DNA of 64,000 nucleotides from Nostoc edaphicum CCNP1411. GTDB taxonomy: Bacteria > Cyanobacteriota > Cyanobacteriia > Cyanobacteriales > Nostocaceae. Shown one piece after another: positions 17,037 through 26,284 of the stretch. Positions within the stretch are counted from its first letter, which is position 1; every line of letters begins with the position of its first letter. The stretch covers positions 5,355,001-5,419,000 of the forward strand of contig NZ_CP054698.1 in assembly GCF_014023275.1 (NCBI RefSeq). The letters are read 5' to 3'. The translations under genes were made by a program, and so were the position numbers. The notes beneath the pieces were generated by a model that had not been told where the DNA came from, made no database searches, and worked only from the letters and a program-made list of their open reading frames with translations.

Positions 17037-18473
17037 ATGCCAGTTGTAGCTAACTCAATCAAGTTTGGTACAGACGGCTGGCGGGGCATTATTGGTGACG
17101 AGTTCACCTTTGAACGCCTAGCCCTGGTCGCGCCAGTTGCCGCAAAAGTATTATATGATACATATTTTTCTACAGTGGGTAGCCGGACAATAATTGTCGG
17201 TTACGATCGCCGATTCATGGCTGAAGACTTTGCTCGTGCTGTCGCCGATACTGTCACTGCTGTCGGCTTTGATGTGCTACTGAGCGAAACTTATGCCCCA
17301 ACCCCAGCTTATAGTTGGGCAGCAAAAGAACTCAATGCTTTAGGGGCGCTGGTAATTACGGCCAGCCACAATCCTGGTAAATATTTAGGTTTAAAAGTCA
17401 AGGGTTATTTTGGTGGATCAGTACCGCCAGAAGTCACAAAAGAGATAGAAGATCAGTTGGCGGTGGGAGTACCACTAGCAGCTACCCCAGGTAAGCAAGA
17501 GAAATTCGATCCTTGGCCTAGTTATACCCAAGCGTTAGAACGTAAAGTTGATATTGCCAAACTTCGAGAAGCGATCGCATCTGGTAAATTGACATTATTT
17601 GCCGATGTGATGCATGGCGCTGCTGCTACTGGATTGGCGAGACTACTAGGCAATCAAGTCAAAGAAATCAACAGCGATCGCGATCCCCTATTTGGTGGTG
17701 GTGCGCCGGAACCCTTGCCTAAATACCTTTCAAAGCTATTTGAAGTCATCAAGACTCACCGAGAAACCGATAAATCAGGTTTAACGGTGGGGTTGGTATT
17801 TGATGGAGACTGCGATCGCATTGCAGCAGTAGATGGGGAAGCAAACTTCCTAAGTTCCCAAGTATTAATCCCGATATTAATCGACCATTTAACCCTGCGG
17901 CGCGGTTTTACTGGAGAAATAGTCAAAACTGTTAGTGGTTCCGACTTGATGCCGCTTGTAGCGGCACTACATAACCTCTCAGTCTTTGAAACAGCAGTTG
18001 GTTATAAATACATCGCTGACAGAATGTTAGCAGCAAAAGTGTTACTGGGTGGCGAAGAGTCGGGAGGAATTGGCTATGGTAGCCATATTCCCGAACGCGA
18101 TGCGCTGCTGTCAGCATTGTACGTGTTAGAGGCGATTGTAGAATCTGGTTTGGATTTAGGTGAGTATTATCGCCACTTGCAGAAACAAACAGGATTTACT
18201 TCAGCTTACGATCGCATTGATTTACCCTTAGCAAGTATGGAAGTGCGATCGCGTCTTTTGCAACAACTGCAAACCCAACCCTTAACGGAAATTGCAGGGT
18301 TAGCAGTAATTGATTGCCAAACAATTGACGGCTACAAGTATCGTTTAGCTGATAAAAGCTGGTTAATGATTCGGTTTAGCGGGACTGAACCAGTTTTACG
18401 CCTGTACTGCGAAGCCTCGACAATTGAGCAAGTGCATCAAACTCTTGCTTGGGCGAAACAGTGGGCAGAGTAA
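17037..18473 (+). CDS. Phosphoglucomutase/phosphomannomutase family protein
   Basis: An alpha-D-phosphohexomutase of 478 residues, interconverting sugar 1- and 6-phosphates. The catalytic serine loop is TASHNPGKYLGLKVKG (S110), the metal loop is FDGDCDRIAAVDG (about 260), the sugar-binding loop GGEESGGIGYGSHIPERD (about 343) and the phosphate loop RFSGTEPVLRLYCEA near the C-terminus. All four are intact. Glucose-1-phosphate supply for glycogen and nucleotide sugars is the likely use; substrate preference cannot be read. ATG 17037 opens the frame and the family-typical FGTDGWRG follows at residue 10. Single gene. Confidence 0.92.
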   Translation: MPVVANSIKFGTDGWRGIIGDEFTFERLALVAPVAAKVLYDTYFSTVGSRTIIVGYDRRFMAEDFARAVADTVTAVGFDVLLSETYAPTPAYSWAAKELNALGALVITASHNPGKYLGLKVKGYFGGSVPPEVTKEIEDQLAVGVPLAATPGKQEKFDPWPSYTQALERKVDIAKLREAIASGKLTLFADVMHGAAATGLARLLGNQVKEINSDRDPLFGGGAPEPLPKYLSKLFEVIKTHRETDKSGLTVGLVFDGDCDRIAAVDGEANFLSSQVLIPILIDHLTLRRGFTGEIVKTVSGSDLMPLVAALHNLSVFETAVGYKYIADRMLAAKVLLGGEESGGIGYGSHIPERDALLSALYVLEAIVESGLDLGEYYRHLQKQTGFTSAYDRIDLPLASMEVRSRLLQQLQTQPLTEIAGLAVIDCQTIDGYKYRLADKSWLMIRFSGTEPVLRLYCEASTIEQVHQTLAWAKQWAE

Positions 18474-18482
18474 AATTCATTA

Positions 18483-18538
18483 TTAGTCATTAGTCATTTG
18501 TCCTCTGTCCTTGGTAAATGACCAATGACTAATATACC
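18483..18538. repeat. Heptamer tandem repeats (TTAGTCA/TGACCAA type)
   Basis: TTAGTCATTAGTCATTTGTC and AATGACCAATGACTAAT, copies of the TAATGAC heptamer on both strands, on the left side of an inverted-repeat element. The same array resumes on its right side (18680-18718). Confidence 0.8.
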
Positions 18539-18539
18539 A

Positions 18540-18678
18540 ATCAATACGGTTCGGATAAGGTTTTTTGATAACACGCCCTAGATTGCAAAAACGCGATAAA
18601 TCGCCGTTTTTACAATAATCAGTCCTTTGTAGAGACGGCGATTCATCGCGTCTCTTGCCTTAACCGAACCGTATTGAT
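18540..18678. repeat. Inverted-repeat element, 139 bp, MITE-like (family A)
   Basis: Terminal inverted repeats ATCAATACGGTTCGGATAAG (from 18540) and the complement of ATCAATACGGTTCGGTTAAG (to 18678), 20 of 21 positions matching. Inside are two GACGCGAT/ATCGCGTC-like palindromes. It is inserted within a TAATGAC heptamer array. Relatives are at 57368-57466 and 63683-63743. It carries no gene. Confidence 0.8.
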
Positions 18679-18679
18679 A

Positions 18680-18718
18680 TACCAATGACAAATGACTAAT
18701 GACCAATGACTAATGACC
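18680..18718. repeat. TAATGAC heptamer array containing the rdgB start codon
   Basis: CAATGAC, AAATGAC and TAATGAC copies in tandem. The last TAATGAC supplies the ATG (18713) of the rdgB gene. Confidence 0.85.
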
Positions 18719-19291
18719 AAATTACTTGTAGTAGCCACAGGAAATCCAGGTAAGTTGCGGGAAATGCAAGCTTATCTGGAAAATTCTGGTTGGGAATTAA
18801 CCCTCAAACCTGAAGAATTGGAAATTGAAGAGACGGGCGAAACTTTTGCCGCCAACGCTTGTCTGAAAGCGTCACAAATTGCTAAAGCTACGGGAAACTG
18901 GGCAATTGCTGATGATTCGGGCTTGCAAGTAGATGCCCTAAATGGCTCACCAGGGGTGTATTCTGCACGTTACGCCAAAACCGACTCAGAACGCATTGCT
19001 AGGATATTGAGCGAATTAGGCAACGAGGTAAATCGGCAAGCTCAATTTGTTTGTGCAGTAGCGATCGCTCGTCCCGATGGTGCGATCGTATTACAATCTG
19101 AAGGTGTTTGTCGTGGCGAAATTCTCCACGCACCTCGTGGTGATAGTGGTTTCGGTTACGACCCAATTTTTTATGTACAAGAGTTGCAATTGACCTTTGC
19201 TGAAATGACAAAAGAGTTAAAAAGGTCAATTAGCCATCGAGGGAAGGCTTTTACAGCTTTGCTTCCGCAACTGGAGAGAATTAGGAGTTAG
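18713..19291 (+). CDS. rdgB: XTP/dITP pyrophosphatase (non-canonical purine NTP pyrophosphatase)
   Basis: Hydrolyses ITP, dITP and XTP to the monophosphates, keeping deaminated purines out of nucleic acids. The 192-residue protein has the Ham1/RdgB motifs: TGNPGKLREMQ (9-19), EETGETFAANACLKA (40-54), ADDSGLQVDALNGSPGVYSARYA (about 65-87), DSGFGYDPIF (about 140) and SHRGKAF (about 175). The start ATG is part of a TAATGAC heptamer array and there is no purine-rich ribosome site upstream, which suggests weak or leaderless-type initiation. No later in-frame ATG precedes the TGNPGK motif. Confidence 0.93.
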   Translation: MTKLLVVATGNPGKLREMQAYLENSGWELTLKPEELEIEETGETFAANACLKASQIAKATGNWAIADDSGLQVDALNGSPGVYSARYAKTDSERIARILSELGNEVNRQAQFVCAVAIARPDGAIVLQSEGVCRGEILHAPRGDSGFGYDPIFYVQELQLTFAEMTKELKRSISHRGKAFTALLPQLERIRS

Positions 19292-19323
19292 GAGCTAGAA
19301 GTTAGAGTTAGGAGTTAGGATTT
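19284..19323. repeat. Tandem repeats of TTAGGAG type
   Basis: Degenerate GGAGTTA/TTAGGAG copies overlapping the rdgB stop codon. The last two residues of RdgB (RS) come from its first copy. Confidence 0.7.
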
Positions 19324-19377
19324 ATGAATTATGCTAAATCTTCATTCATTAGTCCTGACTCACAACTCATAACTCTT

Positions 19378-19405
19378 GTAGAGACGCGATTAATCGCGTC
19401 TCTAC
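19378..19405. repeat. 28-bp perfect palindrome flanked by 10-bp direct repeats
   Basis: GTAGAGACGCGATT followed by its exact complement, flanked by ACTCATAACT at 19365-19374 and 19404-19413. It lies between the convergent rdgB and glnB genes, so it may act as a two-way terminator. The core is the same palindrome found inside the family A elements. Confidence 0.7.
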
Positions 19406-19416
19406 TCATAACTTTT

Positions 19417-19773
<357 letters not shown>

Positions 19774-19820
19774 CTACTAGCTTCGTTTATATATCTAACC
19801 AGATCCGCTGTCTGAAGCTG

Positions 19821-19863
19821 TAACTAGCAGTGCTTTTCCTAAAAGATATGTAATAATTGCCAC
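19821..19863 (-). promoter_or_regulatory. Possible NtcA-activated promoter of glnB
   Basis: On the minus strand, GTG-N8-TAC at 19863-19850 is one base from the NtcA consensus GTA-N8-TAC. TAGTTA (19826-19821) follows with centres 33 bp apart, close to the 32 bp of class II NtcA promoters. The implied transcription start is about 60 bp upstream of the glnB ATG. glnB is a known NtcA target in other cyanobacteria; the site call here is by eye. Confidence 0.45.
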
Positions 19864-20239
19864 TTTTTTAAAATGTAGATGCTTTGCTTGAGGAATTGGG
19901 ACATGAGAACCAGCAAAGATTTATAGAAACACTGGGTAAGCGTAAAACTCAGTCCCTTTAGGGATGAGATATAAGCGACGGCTCGACTGAGCATTCGCCA
20001 AAGCCTCGTATGGTTTTAACCACCATGATTTTTAGACCTGAGAGTGCCAATAACTTGGATAATCTTTGAGGTTCTAACATAAAGAAGTTTCTGTCAATTT
20101 AGCATTTTATGTAGCTTTTATAACCTAAAAATAAATCAACTCCACTATTTAGCAGATTTGTTTGGATATTTAGAGAGTGATTGTAGACAAATTGCATAGT
20201 AGCCCGAAAGACTGCTGCTGCTGAATGTGGGAGTGTAGA
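19864..20239. other. Intergenic region between the glnB promoter and a coiled-coil protein gene
   Basis: About 375 bp without a gene. A hairpin-forming stretch near 19950-19975 (CAGTCCCTTTAGGGATGAG) resembles the 3' end of TnpB-type elements, but no TnpB coding remnant can be read, so no element is called. Confidence 0.3.
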
Positions 20240-20872
20240 CTAACGTTTCTGATGTTCAAACAAGGGACGCACAACAAAATATCCAGCACTAAAGGCAGTA
20301 AGCATGATTAACAAAATGGTAATAATTAACCACCAGCCATTAAGTCCTTTGGCATCTGGCTCAGTAGTGGAATAATAACTTACTTGTTGTTCTTCTATAA
20401 AAACTGGTTCTGCTATCGGGAAATTCATTTCCATTACAGGTGTAGAAAAGTCTTGGCGGCGACTTTTTTCGGGTGCGGCTTTGGGCACAACGGGTGGACG
20501 TGAACGAGAAACCTGCTGACGTGGACGCCCTTGTGTTACAGGCTGTTTGGCGGCATTTTTAACGTCGCCAACAGCTTGGGCAGCTTGATGATAACTAGGT
20601 GTAGCATGGGAATCCACAAAATTTTGCAAGCGAGAAAAAGACTCAACGACTTTGGTAATTTCTTGGCGTAATAGTTGATTTTCTTGTGCTAGTTGCTGAT
20701 TTTGGGTGGTGAGTGCATTTAGCCTCGCCTGTGCTGCTTGCAACTCTGTTGACAATTCCCTGTATACAGATAGTGGTACAGAGGGAGGGTAGGCTTGAGT
20801 AGTCGGTGTTGGCGAATTTCTGTGAACAGAACCTATGGTTGTTCGCATCGGGGGCTTGGTATTAAAAATCAA
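20240..20872 (-). CDS. Coiled-coil membrane-anchored protein of unknown function
   Basis: A 210-residue protein, not recognised as a named family. Residues about 35-90 are a heptad-rich coiled coil (STELQAAQARLNALTTQNQQLAQENQLLRQEITKVVESF). Residues about 100-140 are basic and proline-rich. A single transmembrane helix (WWLIITILLIMLTAFSAGYFVV) lies at about 178-200, leaving a short C-terminal tail ending RPLFEHQKR. No signal peptide, so this is a tail-anchored topology with the coiled coil probably cytosolic. It is downstream of thiD on the same strand, but a 150-bp repeat-filled gap makes co-transcription uncertain. Confidence 0.7.
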   Translation of the reverse strand: MIFNTKPPMRTTIGSVHRNSPTPTTQAYPPSVPLSVYRELSTELQAAQARLNALTTQNQQLAQENQLLRQEITKVVESFSRLQNFVDSHATPSYHQAAQAVGDVKNAAKQPVTQGRPRQQVSRSRPPVVPKAAPEKSRRQDFSTPVMEMNFPIAEPVFIEEQQVSYYSTTEPDAKGLNGWWLIITILLIMLTAFSAGYFVVRPLFEHQKR

Positions 20873-20967
20873 GGTAATTAGATCGTACAGAGATGCTAAC
20901 AGAGATAGTCACCCCTGAAACTATGCCCAAGAATAATAGAAAAATATCGAAAGGGCAAAGATTTTTT

Positions 20968-21094
20968 ATTGGGGCATTGGGTATTGGGTATTGAAAAGAG
21001 GAAGAGGTGCAAAGGAGAGGAATTTTCACCCTGCTCCCTGCTCCCTGCTCCCCTGCTTCTTCCCCAGTTCCCAGTCCCCAGTCCCTAGTCCCCA
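20968..21094. repeat. Heptamer tandem repeats overlapping the thiD 3' end
   Basis: ATTGGGT copies at 20968-20993, then CCCTGCT and CCCCAGT types at 21031-21094. The second array is translated as the C-terminal tail of ThiD. Confidence 0.85.
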
Positions 21095-21904
21095 CAATGG
21101 GAAGAAGTGTCCTACAGGGCCTTGCCCTTCACCAATATCTAGGGCGTAAGTGAGTGCAGTAGTTACATACTCCTTTGCTTGTTGCACCGCCTGCCACAAG
21201 TCTTTTCCCTTAGCCAGATTAGCAGCGATCGCAGCCGATAGTGTACAACCAGTACCGTGGGTATTTTTTGTCTCTACTTGCTTTGTCGTCAAAACTTCCA
21301 ACTTATCGCCATCAAACCAGATATCAACGCCACGTAAATCTCCTTGCATACCTCCGCCCTTGACTAAAACAGCCTTCGTCCTTAAAGTTTTGTGAATAAT
21401 TTCAGCAGCAGCTTGCATATCCTCCAAGGAATTAATTTGTAACCCGCTCAAAATCTGGGCTTCATAGCGATTGGGCGTGATTATAACCGCCTTGGGAATC
21501 AGGGTATGGCACAGAGTCTTCACAGCATCATCATCAATCAATTGTGCTCCTGTACGTGACACCATTACTGGATCAACTACTAGATTATTGATTTGTAAAG
21601 CTTCCACTTGCTGGGCAACAGCAAAGATAATTTCCTGATTGAGCAACATTCCCGTTTTGGCAGCTTGTACGCCAATGTCCTCAACTACTGCCTGAATTTG
21701 CGCTACAACAGCCTCCATTGGCATAGCATCAACCCTCCTCACTCCTAGAGTGTTTTGTGCCGTGACACAGGTTATAGCGCTAGTACCGTGGACACAGTGA
21801 AAAGCAAAGGTGCGTAAATCGGCTTGAATTCCTGCACCGCCACCGCTATCTGAACCAGCAATGGTTAAAGCAACAGGTATTCTGGAGTTTATTGCAGTAT
21901 TCAT
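21026..21904 (-). CDS. thiD: Hydroxymethylpyrimidine/phosphomethylpyrimidine kinase with a repeat-derived tail
   Basis: Phosphorylates HMP and HMP-phosphate in thiamine synthesis. Ribokinase-fold motifs are intact: TIAGSDSGGGAGIQADLRTF (14-33), VVDPVMVSRTGAQLID (about 125-140), and the anion-hole/catalytic segment NTHGTGCTLSAAIAA (about 225-239). The core ends near HFFPLWG (about residue 271), usual for the family (265-270 residues). Residues 271-292 (WGLGTGDWELGKKQGSREQGAG in two pieces) are read from CCCAGTC/CCCTGCT repeat units and are not part of the fold. The start ATG at 21904 has no strong ribosome site. Single gene or leader of a two-gene unit with the coiled-coil protein. Confidence 0.93.
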   Translation of the reverse strand: MNTAINSRIPVALTIAGSDSGGGAGIQADLRTFAFHCVHGTSAITCVTAQNTLGVRRVDAMPMEAVVAQIQAVVEDIGVQAAKTGMLLNQEIIFAVAQQVEALQINNLVVDPVMVSRTGAQLIDDDAVKTLCHTLIPKAVIITPNRYEAQILSGLQINSLEDMQAAAEIIHKTLRTKAVLVKGGGMQGDLRGVDIWFDGDKLEVLTTKQVETKNTHGTGCTLSAAIAANLAKGKDLWQAVQQAKEYVTTALTYALDIGEGQGPVGHFFPLWGLGTGDWELGKKQGSREQGAG

Positions 21905-22027
21905 ATTATGAAGATTAAGTAAGTTGACGCCATCAAACCAAACTATCTCAAAGATTGGCTCTCTAGGCTAAAACCCGCAACGATAAACATTTACGGCAAT
22001 CTGACTTGACAGTGCTGAGTAAAAAAT

Positions 22028-22140
22028 ACTAGTACAGCACGGCGGAAATAAACCACCCATTCCCAATCAATAAAACCCTTACGCTGTCTTCATTTTTAAT
22101 TTTTAATTTTTAATTTTTAATTCCGCCTTGCGGTACTAGT
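22028..22140. repeat. Inverted-repeat element, 113 bp, MITE-like (family B)
   Basis: Ends ACTAGTACAGCACGGCGGAA (from 22028) and the complement of ACTAGTACCGCAAGGCGGAA (to 22140), 18 of 20 matching. The core holds AATAAACCACCCATTCCC and a run of TTTTTAA units. A second copy with the same core lies at 54298-54397. Confidence 0.8.
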
Positions 22141-23104
22141 CTCCAGTCCCCAATCCACAGTCCCCAAATTTTTAGAGAAACTTCATCAAATCCTCGCACA
22201 AAGCGCTCTCTATTCCCATATCACTCAGGAAATTAACAGGACTCACCAGGACACTTCCATAGTATTTTGTCTTTTGTTGTAAAAAAACTTACCACATTCC
22301 GGGCATTCACTGATATCAAGTGCTGTTTGTAAAGGTTACTTTTAACTAAGTTCACAACAAGATATCAGCAGTTACACCGCTTAAAAACAGGTTCGACTCA
22401 GTTGTTACATTAATCCCCTTAAGTTAAGGGGTCAACCTACTAAAGTTTCAAGCAAAATTTAACTTTGACCACTGTAACTTTAAGTCCCAAGTTATCAGTC
22501 AGGGGTGTATTTTACCATGCCGATTTGGCAATCTCCTGACCTAAGACAACGGATAAAGTCCAGAGGAATTACCATGCAAAATTATGATCGCTGTATCGAA
22601 TATGGCAGATGCTAAAGCTGGCTCGCAAAGAGCAGCGATTGCATCTGCTCCAGATGAAGATACGATTCAATTCGACTCCATCCAGCCTTGCTAATCAGAC
22701 TAAGCTAATCGTCATTCATTTTTCCAGAATGATTCGCTTGTAGTAAGGGCTTTAGCCCTACTTGTATACAACTTAAATGCTGATTAGCTTATGTCTGACA
22801 ACAAGCAAAAGAGGCGAAGCGTCTACCCGCTAATCGTCCGATCACCCTCAACAAAACCCTGACGATTGATGGTATCGATATCCCTGTTTTAACCATCAAC
22901 GGTTGATAGGAGAAAATTTTTCAATTTTACAACAGCGTTTCTAGAACCAACGCGATTTCAAGTCGCGATTGGATAACTGTGACTGTCTTGAAAAGTCCAG
23001 ACAAGTCCAGACAGATAACCCATTCAAATAACTACTTAGCAACTGATGAAAGTGGCTGAGAATTTATTGCCAATTCACCTTACAAAATATTCGGAGAAAA
23101 GATA
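22141..23104. other. Long gap upstream of the beta-helix gene
   Basis: Nearly 1 kb with no convincing gene. A small open frame (22584 or 22602 to 22694, about 30-36 codons, ending DEDTIQFDSIQPC) and a stretch near 22835-22910 that would read ITLNKTLTIDGIDIPVLTING could be pieces of one decayed gene. A GTAAGGGCTTTAGCCCTAC palindrome is at about 22742. GGAGAAAAG before 23105 is the ribosome site of the next gene. Otherwise nothing is seen. Confidence 0.35.
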
Positions 23105-25981
23105 ATGGCTGGCAAAACATACTACGTTTCTGGAACAGGCAATGATAAAAATAATGGATTGAAAGAAGATGCTGCATTTCGCAGTTTGGGTAAAGCTTTC
23201 TATGAGATGAAAACAGGCGATACAGTCTACGTCATGAATGGCACTTATGAGAAAGGAGGAAATATTTTTAACATGAATGGCTCGCCAGACAACTGGACAA
23301 CCGTCAAAGCCTATCCAGGACATACGCCTAAGATAAAAACAACTATAACTGGCATTAATATATTTAGTTCATCTTACGTGCGGATTGAAGGACTTGAGCT
23401 AGAGGGCAATCGGGAAAACATCACTCTAGAATATGCCTTAAGTCAGAAGGATAACGTTAACAACCCCTTGACTTATGCTAATGGAATTTATGTATCAGCA
23501 TGGAAAGATAGCCAGGGAGCGGGCGGTACTAATCCTCATCACATTGTCATTGCTGAGAATACAGTCCGTAACTTTGCAGGTGGAGGCATTGCATTTCGTG
23601 ATGCCGATTACATTACTGTTGAGAAAAATGTTGTGTCTGGAAACGCTTGGTATTCGCCTTTTGGTAATCAGGGAATCACCGCACTTAACAGTTTTAACTT
23701 TGATAACAATACTACTGACTACAGGATAATTTTTAGAGACAACATTTCTTATGATAATAAAAGTCTGGTTCCCTGGGTAGTGGTAGGCAGAATCACTGAA
23801 GGGCACGGTATTATGCTTGATACCACTATGGAGACTAAAGACGGCTCACCCTATACCGGTAAAGCACTAATTGCAAATAACACAAGCTACAACAATGGAG
23901 GTGGAGGCATTGAAATTTTTAAAGCTACAAATGTCGATGTTGTCAACAACACAGTTTACCAAAATGGTCTTGTTCTTAAAGAGCATGGAGAGATTAATGT
24001 TTCTTATTCAGACAAAGTAGGTGTCTACAACAACATCTTGTACGCAACCAAAAATCAAAAAGCGAACAGCATTAAGTTCGCCAAAAATATAACCTTTGAT
24101 CGCAACCTTGTTTATAACTCGAATTTATTCCAAGCTTCAGATAATCTAAAAGCTACAGGATTGCAGAACATTTTGGGTAAAGATCCTCAATTTGTTGATG
24201 CAGCCAAAAAGAATTTTGCGCTCAAAGCTGAAAGTCCTGCGATCGATGCTGGTTCCAATGCCTTCAATGCCAGAACTGGGAACATTCCTCTGGATGGTGA
24301 TGGTAATGGCACTGCATTGATTGACATTGGCGCATACGAAGCTCCCCGCATCACTATTACTGCCCCGGAAATTCAAGTTCTCAATGGCACGGTTGATATT
24401 GCAGATGGCACCACTACCGCCATTAATTTTGGCGACACCACTGTTGGTAACACCCTGACCAAAACCTTTACTATTAAGAACACCGGTACCTCTGCACTTA
24501 GCCTGAGTAACCTCAAACTTCCCGACGGATTTAGTTTGATCGGTACTCTTCCGACGAGTGTGGCTGCTAATGCTTCCACTACCATTTCGGTGGCACTCAA
24601 CACCACTACACCAGGTACTTATAGTGGTAGCCTCAGTTTAAATAACAACGATAGTGATGAAAGCCCCTTTGACTTTGCGATTAGTGGCGTAGTTAAACCC
24701 GCTCCTGCCCCAGAAATTCAAGTTCTCAATGGCACGGTTGACATTGCAGATGGCACTACTACCGCTATTAATTTTGGCGACACCACTGTTGGTAACACCC
24801 TGACCAAAACCTTTACCATTAAGAACACCGGTACATCTGCACTCAGCCTGAGTAACCTCAAACTTCCTGACGGATTTAGTTTGGTCGGTACTCTTCCGAC
24901 GAGTGTGGCTGCTAATGCTTCCACTACAATATCGGTGGCACTCAACACCACTACACCAGGTACTTATAGTGGTAGCCTCAGTTTAAATAACAACGATAGT
25001 GATGAAAGCCCCTTTGACTTTGCGATTAGTGGCGTAGTTAAACCCAAAACTCAAGTTATCAATGGCACGGCGGGCAATGATACCTTTATTACCCGATTAA
25101 ACAATGGCAATGACATCATCACGGACTTTGGTGGTGTAGGTACTAACTCAAATCCTTCAGCTGCGGTGATTGCGAAAATAGACACCTTGCAATTTATTGG
25201 GGCTGGTTTGACTGCGAGAAATCTGCAATTAACTCAAAACGGCACCAATTTAGAAGTCACCTTTGAAGATGTGGCTAATACCAAAGTAACTCTGCAAAAC
25301 TTTAAGTTAGAAAACCTGGAGAACTTGGTTGCATTACCAACAAGACCCGCCATCGGTAATATCCTATTTGATGGACAGGCTAACTTTACTGACAACTTTG
25401 ATGTGATTAATGCCGACTCCACTCAAACTAGCATTTTCAACAGAAACACTGTCACTTTCCTCAATGATTTGAACAATAACATTGTCGGTTTTGACAACTC
25501 TAACGATGTGATTAATGGTCAAGGAGGTAATGACACCATCGACGGAAAAAGTGGTGATGACCTGCTACGGGGTGGTAATGGCAATGATCTTCTTATTGGT
25601 GGACAAGGCAATGATACTCTTGTGGGTGGTTTAGGTGCTGATTCTTTCCTTTACAACACCAATGCTGCCTTTACTAGCACTGCTGTGGGTATTGATACCA
25701 TTACTGACTTCAACCGCTCTCAAGGTGATAAGATTATTCTGGATAAGACTACCTTTGGTGCCATTACTTCTGTTGTCGGAACAGGTTTTAGTAACGCCAA
25801 TGATTTTCAAGTCACCAGTCTAGGGGCGGCTAGTAATGCTGTGATTGTCTACGATCCTCTGACTGGGAATTTACTATACAATCAAAATGGCAGCGCTGCT
25901 GGTTTAGGCAGTGGGGGTCAATTTGCAAAACTTACTGGTGCGCCTACTCTGACTGCTTCCGATTTCATCGTTCAAGCATAG
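23105..25981 (+). CDS. Secreted beta-helix protein with duplicated choice-of-anchor domains and RTX repeats
   Basis: A 958-residue protein, probably exported by a type I system since it lacks a signal peptide and has calcium-binding RTX repeats near the C-terminus. Residues 1-420 form a right-handed parallel beta-helix (opening [26 protein letters not shown], with many N-N-T turns such as [13 protein letters not shown]), as in polysaccharide lyases. Residues about 422-537 and 537-648 are two near-identical 115-residue immunoglobulin-like choice-of-anchor D (ASH-type) units. RTX nonapeptides follow near 805-850 ([28 protein letters not shown]). An enzymatic role in cleaving extracellular polysaccharide is possible but no catalytic site was identified. 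GGAGAAAAG lies just before the ATG. Confidence 0.85.
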   Translation: MAGKTYYVSGTGNDKNNGLKEDAAFRSLGKAFYEMKTGDTVYVMNGTYEKGGNIFNMNGSPDNWTTVKAYPGHTPKIKTTITGINIFSSSYVRIEGLELEGNRENITLEYALSQKDNVNNPLTYANGIYVSAWKDSQGAGGTNPHHIVIAENTVRNFAGGGIAFRDADYITVEKNVVSGNAWYSPFGNQGITALNSFNFDNNTTDYRIIFRDNISYDNKSLVPWVVVGRITEGHGIMLDTTMETKDGSPYTGKALIANNTSYNNGGGGIEIFKATNVDVVNNTVYQNGLVLKEHGEINVSYSDKVGVYNNILYATKNQKANSIKFAKNITFDRNLVYNSNLFQASDNLKATGLQNILGKDPQFVDAAKKNFALKAESPAIDAGSNAFNARTGNIPLDGDGNGTALIDIGAYEAPRITITAPEIQVLNGTVDIADGTTTAINFGDTTVGNTLTKTFTIKNTGTSALSLSNLKLPDGFSLIGTLPTSVAANASTTISVALNTTTPGTYSGSLSLNNNDSDESPFDFAISGVVKPAPAPEIQVLNGTVDIADGTTTAINFGDTTVGNTLTKTFTIKNTGTSALSLSNLKLPDGFSLVGTLPTSVAANASTTISVALNTTTPGTYSGSLSLNNNDSDESPFDFAISGVVKPKTQVINGTAGNDTFITRLNNGNDIITDFGGVGTNSNPSAAVIAKIDTLQFIGAGLTARNLQLTQNGTNLEVTFEDVANTKVTLQNFKLENLENLVALPTRPAIGNILFDGQANFTDNFDVINADSTQTSIFNRNTVTFLNDLNNNIVGFDNSNDVINGQGGNDTIDGKSGDDLLRGGNGNDLLIGGQGNDTLVGGLGADSFLYNTNAAFTSTAVGIDTITDFNRSQGDKIILDKTTFGAITSVVGTGFSNANDFQVTSLGAASNAVIVYDPLTGNLLYNQNGSAAGLGSGGQFAKLTGAPTLTASDFIVQA
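24368..25045 (+). repeat. 345-bp in-gene tandem duplication
   Basis: Bases 24368-24712 and 24713-25045 are nearly identical, period exactly 345 bp (115 codons). The few differences that were seen are mostly silent third-position changes (GATATT/GACATT, ACCACT/ACTACT), so the duplication is fairly recent or kept alike by recombination. Confidence 0.9.
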
Positions 25982-26064
25982 TTGGGCCCGGTCAACTAAG
26001 TGGAAGCGTAATCCAAATATGAACCCACTTTCAAGATAGTTTTCAATTCAATAGACTGCACCTA

Positions 26065-26090
26065 TAGGGGCACAATATATTGTGCCCCTA
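26065..26090. terminator. 26-bp perfect palindrome between beta-helix and RNA ligase-like genes
   Basis: TAGGGGCACAATA followed by its exact complement. It lies 84 bp after the beta-helix gene and could end transcription, but the same palindrome type is dispersed in cyanobacterial genomes as a repeat. The rest of the 303-bp gap shows nothing else. Confidence 0.5.
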
Positions 26091-26284
26091 CAATTTGGAT
26101 AATACTAAATGAGTCGCATTTGAGTAGTGCGATCGCTAAAAATCTGATTAAAGATGGTACTTTTGAGTAGCAAATAAGTAACAAACGCGCTGAATTTGAT
26201 AGAAGTGGCGTTTTTACGTGGCTTGCTTCTTGACAAAGAGAAGCATATACTTGCATCCTCTCATAATCAAAAATCTAAAATTGA

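Noticed and set aside
18483..18718. CRISPR-like tandem repeats
   Set aside because: Units are 7 bp with no unique spacers; these are heptamer arrays. The same applies to 33346-33418.
19940..20010. 3' end of a TnpB/IS200-IS605-type element
   Set aside because: A hairpin with CCCTTTAGGG resembles such ends, but no TnpB or TnpA coding remnant can be read.
20862..21095. 77-codon minus-strand frame in the thiD downstream region
   Set aside because: Composed mostly of heptamer repeats and overlaps the end of thiD.
24373..24951. Two similar minus-strand frames within the beta-helix gene
   Set aside because: They are antisense shadows of the duplicated 345-bp units.
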